A stretch of 64,000 nucleotides of DNA, from assembly GCA_032164245.1 (NCBI GenBank), contig JAVMKO010000010.1, positions 684,501-748,500 on the forward strand. Direction: 5' to 3'. The notes below the pieces were generated by a model. It searched no databases. It saw only the letters and a list, made by a program, of their open reading frames with translations, and had not been told where the DNA came from. Source of the DNA: Sternotherus odoratus. Its lineage: Eukaryota > Chordata > Testudines > Kinosternidae. A program made the position numbers and the translations under genes. Below are positions 50,101 through 62,100 of this stretch, in pieces (the first letter of the stretch is position 1; every line of letters starts with the position of its first letter).

Positions 50101-53100
50101 TGGCAGGATGGTGAGCAGGGGCCGATGGGGGGGGGGGGAACCGCTTTGCCACATGGCACCACTGGGAGGCTCTTCCTGCTTCTGTCTCTGGGGCTGGCTG
50201 CAGCTGCAACAGGGGAGGAGCCTGAGAGAGCTGGTGGGGGGTGGGAGCGCCTGGCAGTGCCCCCTCCCCCCCGGGGCCTGGCAGTGCCCCCCCGGGGCCT
50301 GGGCCCTGCTCAGAGGTTCCTGAGATGGTGAGTTGTCTTGGGCCTAGGGCTGCTGCTGGACTGGGCTGAGGGCTGCCCCCCGGCTCCCCTTGTGGTGGAG
50401 GAGGGGTGCCATGGAGCCTGGGGCCGGCGTGGCGCTCAGACTGGGCCAGGACATGGCACCGGGGGGGGGGGGGGGGGGCGTTCTCCCTGTGTCTCTGCTG
50501 GTCCAGCCGCTGGCCTGGTGGATGCCGGCAGCGAACTGTCTCTGCCGCCTGTGTGCCCCCCGCTCTGCGCCGGTTCCCGGGGGGTCGTCTTATCGCCCAT
50601 CTCCTCTCAGCAAACAGGTGTCCAGCCTGTCACCATGGCAACAGGATCCCCTGGGGCCTGCTGCCCGGCTAGTTCCTGAGGGGATGGCAGGCGGCAGCCC
50701 CCGCCGGGACCCCTGCTGCCCCCACCAGCCCCCTGCCCCCAGCTCATCCTGGGCTGCAGTGGCCTGGCAGGTCCAGGGGCTGCTGTCCCGTCCTGTGGCA
50801 AGGAGGGGGCTCTGCTGGGGGAGGGCCTGGGCTGGAGCCCTGCCCTGAACATGGCCCGTTCCCACAGCCGGGGGGCACTCGGCGCTGGGCCTGGGGGCTT
50901 GGTCTGGAGCAGGGCTCCGGCAGGACAGGTGGCTGGCTGGGGCTTGGGCTGGGCTGGCTCCGGGCAGACCCTAATCCGGTCTGGTGACTAGGCAGAGCAG
51001 GGAGCTGCTGTGGGGAACAATGGGGCCCTGTTCCTGGCCCAGGCAGGCGAGGTAGGACGTGGCACTCGCTGGGCCAAGGGGGGCTTAGGGAACCAAGTCG
51101 CTCCCTCCGCCCCGTCACGTGGCGCTGGTCGCGTCCCTTGTCCTGCGCCGGGCCAGGACCACGGCCCCGCTGATGGGATGTGTGGGGGCCTGTCTGGCCT
51201 TTGGCACCGTAGCCCCGCCCCGTGGGCACAGACGGGGCTTGGCCAGGTCACACAGGGCGGCTGCAGCAGAGCAGCCCCTCGAACCCAGAGCTGCTGGGCC
51301 CCGTGGCAACCGTCCCACTCTGAGCTGCGTGGGGCAGGGCAGCGCTCCGCTCTCGGCCGGGGGCCCGGGCTCGGGGAAGTGGGGGGGCTGTGGAGCCCAT
51401 GGTGGAAGTGAGGTGCTGGGGCTGCGGGGTGCCTGGCCTGTGCCGGGGCTGCTCTGGGCAGGGGCCCGGCTGTGCAGCCCCTGTGCTGGGCGGGAGGCGG
51501 TGGGGGGAGCAGAGCCCAGCTGCTGCCTCTGTCTGGGCCCCAACACCTGCTCTGGGAGGATTTGCAGGCGCCTGGCTGGGGCGGGGGAGGGGGGGGTGTC
51601 TCCTGTGCTGGGCAGGGTCCTTCCTGGAGCCTTTTCCCTAAGAAACGGTGGGTCTCACGGTCACCTCTGCCCCCGTCCCGCTCCCTAGGGCTCAGCGCCT
51701 GCCCCGACTCCTGTCCCAGGGCGGGGGGGGGGGGGGAGGGGGCTGTGGCCCGGGATGGCAGTGGGGAGCGGTGCACAGGCTGGGCCAGGACATGAGACTC
51801 CGCCAGAGACCTGCCTCCCTGGGGTGGGCTGGGGGGTGGGCCCAGCCTGTAGCCACCTGCTCCCTCTCCTGGGAGCAAGCCAAGTGCTGTGGGGAGCAGC
51901 CCACCACTACTCAGCCCCACCCTGGGGCTAGCTTCCTGCAGGGGCCAGTGTCCAGGGTGGGGGGCAGTGTACCCGACCCCAACTGGGCACAGAGCAGGGG
52001 CTGCTAGCATGGGGGGGGGTGCAGAGCCCGAGGTGCTAGCCCATGCCTTGCCTAAGCACCCCCTGACCCTCCCAGCCCTGCCCGCCAGCCCCTGCTCTGT
52101 CCGTGCAGCGCTCAGCACCGTGGGCCGGGGATGGGCCGAGTCTAGTCCGGGCTCCCCAGCCCTGCTCTGCCCGGGCTTGCTGTGTGCCCGCAGGTGGGGG
52201 GCAGGCTGGGCCCTGAGCAGCCTGTGGGCGGGGGCTGGTCTCACCCGCGCTCTCTGTCTTGCAGATCGTCGGTGACTATTACCACTTCCAGCACCGTGCG
52301 GTGGTGAAACGTTCCCTCTCGCCCCACCGGTCCCGGCACAGCTACTTGGCCAGGGAGCCCCAGGTAGGTGGTGTCTGCCGTGCTGTCCTTGCTGTGCCGC
52401 TGGGGGGAGGATTCCCCCTCTCCCCCCGGGGAAGCTCTGGGTTGAAGGGCTGAGCCATCTGGCAATAGCAGTTTGTCCCAGTCACTAGCCTACATGGTGC
52501 CCAGGGCAGGGTACATGAGCAGAGCTGAGGAGGGGGTGAGGACTGCGATCACAGTAGGAAGATGACCTGTGACCAGGCTTCATCAGAACTGGGGGGCAGG
52601 GGACCGAGGGCTGGGCTAGCAGGAGGCTCTGGGTCAGAGTTGGGGGGGTGCTGGCAGAGCTGGGGGGTCCAGGGCTGGAATAGCCAGTGGCTGTGGGTCA
52701 GGGTGTGGGGGGTCCAGGGCTGGAATAGCCGGGGGCGGTGGGTCAGGGTGTGGGGGGGTCCAGGGCTGAAATAGCCAGTGGCTGTGGGTCAGGGTGTGGG
52801 GGGGGTCCAGGGCTGGAATAGCTGGGGGCTGTGGGTCAGGGTGTGGGGGGTCCAGGGCTGGAATAGCCGGGGGCTGTGGGTCAGGTTTGGGGGGGGGGGG
52901 TTCCAGGGCTGGAATAGCCGGGGGCTGTGGGTCAGGTTTGGGGGGGGGGTCCAGGGCTGGAATAGCCGGGGGCTGTGGGTCAGGTTTGGGGGGGGGGTCC
53001 AGGGCTGGAATAGCCAGGGGCTGTGGGTCAGGTTTGGGGGGGGGTCCAGGGCTGGAATAGCCAGGGGCTGTGGGTCAGGGTGGGGGGGGTCCAGGGCTGG

Positions 53101-56100
53101 AATAGCCGGGGGCTGTGGGTCAGGTTTGGGGGGGGGGGTTCCAGGGCTGGAATAGCCGGGGGCTGTGGGTCAGGTTTGGGGGGGGGGGTCCAGGGCTGGA
53201 ATAGCCGGGGGCTGTGGGTCAGGTTTGGGGGGGGGGGTCCAGGGCTGGAATAGCCGGGGGCTGTGGGTCAGGTTTGGGGGGGGGTCCAGGGCTGGAATAG
53301 CCGGGGGCTGTGTCAGGTTTGGGGGGGGGTCCAGGGCTGGAATAGCCGGGAGCTGTGGGTCAGGGTGTGGGGGGGTCCGGGGCTGGAATAGCCGGGGGCT
53401 GTGTCAGGTTTTGGGGGGGGGGTCCGGGGCTGGAATAGCCGGGGGCTGTGGGTCAGGTTTGGGGGGGGGTCCGGGGCTGGAATAGCCGGGGGCTGTGGGT
53501 CAGGTTTGGGGGGGGGGGGTCCGGGGCTGGAATAGCCGGGGGCTGTGGGTCAGGTTTGGGGGGGGGGTCCGGGGCTGGAATAGCTGGGGGCTGTGGGTCA
53601 GGTTTGGGGGGGGGGGTCCGGGGCTGGAATAGCCGGGGGCTGTGGGTCAGGTTTGGGGGGGGGGGTCCGGGGCTGGAATAGCCGGGGGCTGTGGGTCAGG
53701 TTTGGGGGGGGGGGTCCGGGGCTGGAATAGCCGGGGGCTGTGGGTCAGGTTTGGGGGGGGGGGTCCGGGGCTGGAATAGCCGGGGGCTGTGGGTCAGGTT
53801 TGGGGGGGGGGGTCCGGGGCTGGAATAGCTGGGGGCTGTGGGTCAGGTTTGGGGGGGGGGGTCCGGGGCTGGAATAGCCGGGGGCTGTGGGTCAGGTTTG
53901 GGGGGGGGGTCCGGGGCTGGAATAGCCGGGGGCTGTGGGTCAGGTTTGGGGGGGGGGGGTCCGGGGCTGGAATAGCCGGGGGCTGTGGGTCAGGTTTGGG
54001 GGGGGGGTCCGGGGCTGGAATAGCTGGGGGCTGTGGGTCAGGTTTGGGGGGGGGGGGTCCGGGGCTGGAATAGCCGGGGGCTGTGGGTCAGGTTTGGGGG
54101 GGGGGGGTCCGGGGCTGGAATAGCCGGGGGCTGTGGGTCAGGTTTGGGGGGGGGGGTCCGGGGCTGGAATAGCCGGGGGCTGTGGGTCAGGTTTGGGGGG
54201 GGGGGTCCGGGGCTGGAATAGCCGGGGGCTGTGGGTCAGGTTTGGGGGGGGGGGTCCGGGGCTGGAATAGCTGGGGGCTGTGGGTCAGGTTTGGGGGGGG
54301 GGGTCCGGGGCTGGAATAGCCGGGGGCTGTGGGTCAGGTTTGGGGGGGGGGTCCGGGGCTGGAATAGCCGGGGGCTGTGGGTCAGGTTTGGGGGGGGGGT
54401 CCGGGGCTGGAATAGCCGGGGGCTGTGGGTCAGGTTTGGGGGGGGGGTCCGGGGCTGGAATAGCCGGGGGCTGTGGGTCAGGTTTGGGGGGGGGTCCGGG
54501 GCTGGAATAGCCGGGGGCTGTGGGTCAGGTTTGGGGGGGTCCAGGGCTGGAATAGCCGGGGGCTGTGGGTCAGGTTTGGGGGGGTCCAGGGCTGGAATAG
54601 CCGGAGGCTGTGGGTCAGGTTTGGGGGGGGGGTCCAGGGCTGGAATAGCTGGGGGCTGTGGGTCAGGTTTGGGGGGGGGGGTCCGGGGCTGGAATAGCCG
54701 GGGGCTGTGGGTCAGGTTTGGGGGGGCCCAGGGCTGAATAGCCGGAGGCTGTGGGTCAGGTTTGGGGGGGTCCAGGGCTGAATAGCCGGGGGCTGTGGGT
54801 CAGGTTTGGGGGGGGGTCCAGGGCTGAATAGCCGGAGGCTGTGGGTCAGGTTTGGGGGGGGGGTCCAGGGCTGGAATAGCCGGGGGCTGTGGGTCAAGTT
54901 TGGGGGGGTCCAGGGCTGGAATAGCCGGGGGCTGTGGGTCAGGTTTGGGGGGGGGGGGTCCAGGGCTGGAATAGCCGGGGGCTGTGGGTCAGGTTTGGGG
55001 GGGGGGGTCCAGGGCTGGAATAGCCGGGGGCTGTGGGTCAGGGTTGCCAGGTAGTGGACTTGACACTCAGGTGGGTGCTGTGCCAGCCTGGGTACCTCCT
55101 GCATGCCCGGGCCAGTCGCAGTGCCAGACCCCTGCTCTCCACGGGCTCCTGGGCTGGCACGTGGCTTCTACCAAGGCTGGTGCTGAGTGCCGGGGCCCTG
55201 GCTCGCTGCCGGGGTCCTTGTGTCCCAAGCCGGTGGGGAGGGGGAATGGCTTCCTCTGGCACACCAGCCTCAGAACTACAGGGGCTGGAGACTGGTTCCT
55301 TTGCCCCTCCCCAGTATCTCTGGTGGTGGCTTGCCCGGTGTCCACGTCTGGGGGAGGTGCTGGCTGGCTGGGTTCAGAGCTCTGTGACGTTGCTGCTCTC
55401 CCCGGGACCGGGCAGGGCCTTGGGGGCAGGAAGGGGAGCCAGTGCCTGGTGATGGAGACCTCCCCGCGAGCGGTGCCCTGGGATGCTGGCCGGGCCTGTC
55501 CAGGATGCTGCGTTCTGGGCCAGGCCTGGCCCCTCAAGCCTTTGGCCTGAGAGTCCTTAGCCCAGGGGCTGTGGCAGGTGTGGCCCAGGGCCCAGCGTTG
55601 GCAGCTTTGTCCGTGGCATGTGTTGGAGGGGTTGCCAGCCGAGAGCCGCCGCTCGTCCGTAGCAGGATGATGCGGCCCCCGGCCAGGCCCCGGACCAGGG
55701 CTGACCCGGAGCCAGCCCGTGCGTGAGAGAACACCCCCCTGGGGTTTCCTCCTCCTGCTTCCCAGCCCCACAGAGCCATAGCCCTGCCCCTTCACTGTGC
55801 CCGCTTCCTCCCGGAGCACCCCTTCCCCGTAGGAACTGCACAGGCCCCGTCCTGCCCTGGCCAGGCAGCCTCCTCTCTCCTGCGAGCTTCTGGGGCAAGA
55901 GGGGTCTCGTGTAGCCTGAGCGTGGGGTCAGAGCGGTGGCAGCTGGGTGACAGGCTAGCTGGGGTCAGTCTTGGGTGCCTGTAGCTGCTGGGAGGCCCAG
56001 GCCTAGCTGGCTCCTCCGGCTGCTCCTTCACCCTCCTCTGTCCGTCTCTAGGTGCACTGGCTGGAGCAGCAGGTGGCAAAGCGCAGGACAAAGAGAGATG

Positions 56101-59100
56101 CCTTCACGGAGCCCACAGACCCCAAGTTCCCTCAGCAGTGGTACCTGGTGGGTGATGGCTGGGGGTGCGGCTCGGAGGGTGGGGAAGGGGGTGCAGGATG
56201 GGAGGAGTTGGAATGGGGGGGCAGTAGCAGGGTTCTACTCATCTTCGCTCTGTGCTAGGCTTGCCTGGCTTGTGCCTCAGTTTCCCTAACTGGAACATGG
56301 GGAACGTGGGCCAGACGAGAGCAGACGTGTGAGCCGGCGCTGTGGCCTGTCGCTCCCTCTGGCCAGAGCAGCTGTGTCAGAGGAAGGAACCTGTAGCAGG
56401 CTGTTTCCTCCTCCCCATCCGTTAGGCCAGTCAACACCCAGAGGCGGGAGCGGTTACATCCCCTCAAAGGCCTCGCACTTACGGCCCCGTTGTAGGAATG
56501 GGGGGGCGGCGGGTCAGGATGGGGGCAGCATTTGCTGTAACCTGCACTGTCGTCCCCTCTTGCTGCGGGGTGTGCGTGAGGATTGACTGCCCCTGAGACG
56601 GGGTTTGGACCCTGGGGCTGTCGCTAGATCCAGGGTGGAGTTGCATCCCGGCCCAGGAGGCTCACTGATGCCCTGCTGGGGAGGGGGCTCCCCAGCCCTG
56701 CGTCCCCCGCCTAATCCCTTCACTCCAGCTAATGACCCGTGTCTGGGATTAGCAAAGCAGGGCCAGCTCCTGCTCAGATAGCCCCTCCCCCACCAGGGGT
56801 CCCCAGGCTATGCTATGCCCCCCGGAGGAGCCCTTCAGTGTCCCCCATCTCGAGGGGTCCCACCCGTCCTTCACCTGCCCCCCACCTCTGAGCCTGAACC
56901 TCTGGCCGCAGCCCTGCAGCGTCTCCCCCGGAGCTCTGCCCTGCCCGTCCCACTGAGCCTGCTGGGCCAAGCTGTGCTCTCTGGGGGAGCGATTCCGGGC
57001 AGCGCCAGCAGGCCGCCTCGTCCAGCCACGGCAAGTGGACTGGTCCCCGCGCAGGGCCTGGCCAGCCAGGCTTCAGCCATTACCTAGCCTGGCCAAGCCC
57101 GGGCCAGCGACCCCTAGAGGCCAGGTGTGACTGGCAGCTAGCTGCAAGTATCTCCCATCCATGTCCTACCAGCTAGACCAGCGGGTCTCAAACTTGCCTC
57201 TTTTCCTGAGCAGCACGGCGGCGCGACCCCTTGTATGTTCGCCAAAAAGCCGCCGAATTAATTACTTCCGCATTCGGCGGCTATTTTAGGCGGACATGCC
57301 GAGCGCTCCCGAAATAGCTCGGCATGTCTGCCGAAAAGCCGCCGGAAGCGGAAGCGATCGCGATCGCGGCAGCGGCTTTTCAGCGGAAAAATCAGCTCGC
57401 AACCCCATGGGAAGTGGTCGGCGACCTCCCCGAGGGGTCGCGACCCACAGTTTGAGAACCCCTGACCTAGACACTTGAGTAATGCAGGGGAAACTGAGGC
57501 GCACACCAGTATTCAGACAAACCCGTAAGAACAGTCTCACTTGGTCGCAGTGGGGCAGTATCCTCTGGGGTCCTTTCACTTGCCCCGAATCCCCTTAAGG
57601 GGGCTGATTGTAGCTTGGGGATACACCTGTTCTCTTCCCTGTATGTTCGTGCAGCTTGCAGACAGCCGTGGGTTGTGGGACCTGCTGCTCCATGACCCTT
57701 GTTGGGGGTCCCCCCCCCGCCTTTCAGGGTGTGATCGGTGGGTTTCTGGGCTCGTTCCTCTAGTACAATGTGAACCAGCGGGACCTGAACGTGCGGGGGG
57801 CCTGGGAGCAGGGCTACACCGGCAGGGGGATTGTCGTCTCCATCCTGGACGATGGCATTGAGAAGAACCACCCGGACCTAGAGGACAACTACGTGAGTAG
57901 GGCCCCGGGTGCGGTGCAGGGAGAGCCCCGGCGTGCTGTGGGGGGGCCTGTCGTCTTCGAAGCCCACCCCCGCCACTGAGCTGCGCCCCTGGCCCATGGC
58001 GCTGGGCTGAGCAGGATTCGGGCCTGGCCCTAGATCCCGGGAGTGTGGTGAGGCAGCCCTGGCAGTGAGAGGACCGACGTCTCCTCCTCCCATGCCACGG
58101 GCAGGGGCTGGCCCTGAGGGGAGCGTGGGACTCCACTGAGCTGACAGGGGGTCTGTCTTCTAGGACCCCGGGGCCAGCTTTGATGTGAACGACCAGGACC
58201 CGGACCCCCAGCCTCGCTACACACAGATGAACGACAACAGGTGAGGGGAGCCCGGGCAGGGCTGGGGGGTGGTGGTGGTGGGATCTGCGGAGGAGGCAGG
58301 GCCCCAGCTCTGGGGAGAGCCTGATTCTACTCAGGGGCCAGCAGAATGGCTCAGGCACAGGAAACTGGGTTCCAGTGGGGCAGGGTGGAGAGCGGGGTGG
58401 GCCTCGGGAGCCCCCACCCCCGTGTCCTGGCAGAGCTGCAACCACCTCCTGCCCCCCCTCCCCCCCCCCGCCCCACACACAGGCTCATTCATTGCCAGCT
58501 GGAGCGGAGTCCGTCCGGTCCCCTCCCCCTCTGGCTCCTGAGCCCAGGGCGCCCTGCCTGGGTGGTGGGACAGCGGCCCCAGCTCCAGGGGGGGGGGGGG
58601 GGGGGCAGTGCGGCAGCAACGGAGGCTGCGGGGCCCCAGGCTGACCGTGCCGTTGCTGTTCCCTGGTGCAGACATGGCACCCGCTGCGCCGGCGAGGTGG
58701 CCGCTGTGGCGAACAACGGGATCTGTGGCGTGGGAGTGGCTTACAACGCCAGGATCGGAGGTGGGTGTGCCCGGCCCAGGGCTGGCGGAGAGCCTCTGCC
58801 TGCTGCTTCCCAGGGCCTGGTGGGTGAGGGTGTGGGCCCTGGCCTGCCTGCCTGCCCCATGGCCTCAGGCCGGGATGGAGACCCTGCCCGGGGCTCGTGC
58901 CCGCAAACAGGGCGCCCAGGCCCATCCCAGAGCTTCCCCGCTGGGCAGCCCGGGGCTGAGGGGGCGGGTCCCGAGCCTTTGCTGGAGCTGGTGACGTGTC
59001 CTGTGGCCCTAGGTGTGCGCATGCTGGACGGGGAGGTGACGGACGCTGTGGAGGCCCGCTCCCTGGGCTTAAACCCCAACCACATCCACATCTACAGTGC

Positions 59101-62100
59101 CAGCTGGGGCCCCGAGGACGACGGCAAGACGGTGGACGGGCCGGCCCGGCTGGCAGAGGAGGCCTTCTTCCGAGGGGTCAGTCAGGTGAGCAGGAGGGCC
59201 GGGCTGGCCGCGGGCCGCCGTGGCTGGGGCCTGCCTCACTCGCTCTCTTTCCGCAGGGCCGGGGGGGACTGGGCTCCATCTTCGTCTGGGCCTCTGGGAA
59301 CGGGGGCCGCGAACACGACAGCTGCAACTGCGACGGCTACACCAACAGCATCTACACGCTGTCCATCAGCAGCACCACCCAGTACGGGAACGTGCCCTGG
59401 TACAGCGAGGCCTGTTCCTCCACCCTCGCCACCACCTACAGCAGCGGCAACCAGAACGAGAAGCAGATTGTGAGTCTGGGCGAGGCAGGCGCCAGGCCGG
59501 GAGCAGGGCATGCTGGGAGCGGTCGTCTCTCTCTGGGGGGCTGGCCGGGAGCGGGGCGTGCTGGGAGCGGTCGTCTCTCTCCGGGGGGGCGGCTGTCTGG
59601 TGTTTGCCCCTCCAGTGAGAGCTGAGGGCAGCGTATTGTGGTCTCCGGAAGTGGCCTGGGGGTGGATCCTGAGGGGCCGGGCTTGCTAACCCCGGGGGAT
59701 CCACACTGCCCCCCACACACGCACACACAGCTGAGTGGGGAGGGGCCCGTCTCCCAGGCAGGGTGTGAAGTGATCTAGGCCCCCGGCACCGGGGCTGTGG
59801 TGGTAGTGCCCGGGGGTCACGGGCACTGGGGCAGGCACTCAGCGGGGTCTCGCCTCACCCCTCCCTGCAGGTGACGACCGACCTGCGGCAGAAGTGCACA
59901 GAGTCGCACACGGGGACCTCGGCCTCCGCCCCCCTGGCTGCTGGCATCATCGCGCTGACCCTGGAAGCCAAGTAAGGCCAGGCGGGGGCGGCGGGGGGCT
60001 GGGCTGGGTGTCCCGGGCGGGGTTAGGCCCTGGCAGGCCCTTGGCCATGCTCCAAGCCCACCTCTGTCTCTGCAGTAAGAACCTGACCTGGCGGGACATG
60101 CAGCACCTCGTGGTGCGGACCTCGAAGCCGGCGCATCTCAACACCAATGACTGGGCCACCAACGGCGTGGGCCGCAAAGGTAACGTGCCGCCCAGCCCCC
60201 TCCCCGGCTGTGAGCGCCCGGTGCTGCCCCGCGGACCCCTCCCAGATCTCGCTGGGGAGTGGGGCAGGCAGAGCCCCAGCCAGTGGGGCGGGGGGTTGCC
60301 TTGGGTAGGGCTGGCTGCGGGACACCCCCTGTGACCTGCCTTGTCCGCCCAGGGCCCTGCGCCTCACCCTCTCTCTTCTCTGCAGTCAGCCACTCCTACG
60401 GCTACGGCCTGCTGGACGCGGGGGCCATGGTGAGCCTGGCCGGGAACTGGACCACGGTGGGACCCCAGAGGAAGTGCATCGTCGACATCCTCACCGAGCC
60501 AAAGTGAGGGCTGGGGGGTCCCGGGGGGTCCCCAGCACCGGGCCCAAGCCCTGCGCGTGGCCTGACAGTCCAGCGGCTCCCGGGGAGAGCCCGGCGGGCT
60601 GGGCTCGGAGCCATGTTCAGCTCCCTGCGTGGCTGACGTGGGGCCGAGCCGGAGAGGGGCCCATTTCCCCCTTGGTAGGCTGCAGTCAGCGCTCTGGGCT
60701 GGAAAGAGACTCTGCCAGATCCCTGGGGCTCCAGAGACTGGCCTGGCTCCCAGCCCTGGGGCTCCTGCCTGCTGCAGGCCGTCTGGTTTCCCTGGGGAGT
60801 GGTGGGGCCAGCGCTGCCCGTGGGTGCCACTGCTCTGAGCAGAGGGGGCCGGGTCCCTGGCCTGCGTGCGGAGCGGGGCCGTCCTCTGACTGCACGCGGC
60901 TTGCCAGCCCCGCTCCCTCGGGCGCTGTGGTTTGGGAGCAGCGGGCGGGAGCCGGTGCTGGACAAGGGCCTTTTCAGGGCTCTCACAGACGCTCCTTTCA
61001 CTGGTGCCTGCCCGTCTCCTTGGCGCTGGGAGTGGGGTGCTGGGCGCTTCTATCGAGCCTGGGGGGCCGCAGCACCCGTCTCCAGCTCCACTCGTCCCTC
61101 CCTGCTTGCTTCCCAGGACCAGCTCCTTGGTGCTCACGGGCCGTGCTGGCGCCAGCAGCCCCTTCGTTGTGGGGCACAGACGTGCCATGTGTCCAGGCCA
61201 TTGCAGCCACCTGGCACGCTGGGTGTGGCACTCTGTCACTAGCCCCCCAGGGCCCCCCATAGCTCTGGGGGTGTCTAGCACCCAGGTGCTCTCTGCAGTT
61301 CCCTGCCCCGTAGCGCCGGCTGGGCCCTGCTGGCCTTTGGCCTGGCAGCTCTGGGCAGAGGGAGGAGGTGCGGTGCCAGGCTGGGCAGCGGGAGCCGAGC
61401 TCTGGGGTGCTGCTGTCCATCTCCAGGGCAGGTGAAGAAAGGAGCCATTCATGGCTGGCACAGGGCAGCGATTCAGGCCGGGGCGGACTCACTCCCTGAG
61501 CGGCCCCCTGCCTTCCTGGAGCCGGGCTGGTTTGAATGTGGCGCCCATGTTGGGGTGGGGGGAGGCTGGCGCTGAGCGGGGGGCGCTGTCTGCTGTGGCA
61601 CAGGAAAGGCCGGGAGGTCCCGTCTTGTCCGTCTCCGGGGACGTCTGTGGCACAGAGCAAACCCCTGGACTGTCGGAGCGGCAGGGCCGGCAGCGTAAGC
61701 CGCAGGGCAGGTGTTCTGGGGTCTGGGCTCCAGGACCTCGCAAAGGGGTGGGCCCCAGAGCCCGAGGCAGCTGACCCAGGGCAGCAGCTGCTGTGCATTG
61801 CACCTGAGCCCCTCCCCAGAGCCAGCGTCGTCTGGCCTTGGCCCGGGCTGGCTGTGAGCTGACCTGGGCAGGGTCTGACTATTGCATTCACTCATCTTCA
61901 GCCCTAGCCCCAGTGGGGGGGGCTAGGTTCTGTGCCCCCAGTGGTGCTGGCACTGCAGCTGGGGACCCCTGCCTGGGTTGGGGGCAGCAGGAGCAGATGA
62001 GTGCAGGAGGGGGGCAGCAGGGGGCTGGCACCTGAAGCTGCTCTTCCCTGCCAGAAGGGCCGTGGGGTGGGGTGGCTGGTGGGGGGCCTCCCTAGCCTGC

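Noticed and set aside
51010..52244. Long open frames on both strands in the first FURIN coding-region intron (up to 418 codons)
   Set aside because: GC-rich DNA has few stops. No domain, no splice context, and the frames overlap on opposite strands.
52562..55054. Plus-strand open frames of Gly/Trp/Arg repeats ([14 protein letters not shown] type)
   Set aside because: These are frames through the 49-bp intronic minisatellite. Unit length varies with G runs, so frames shift and no consistent protein exists.
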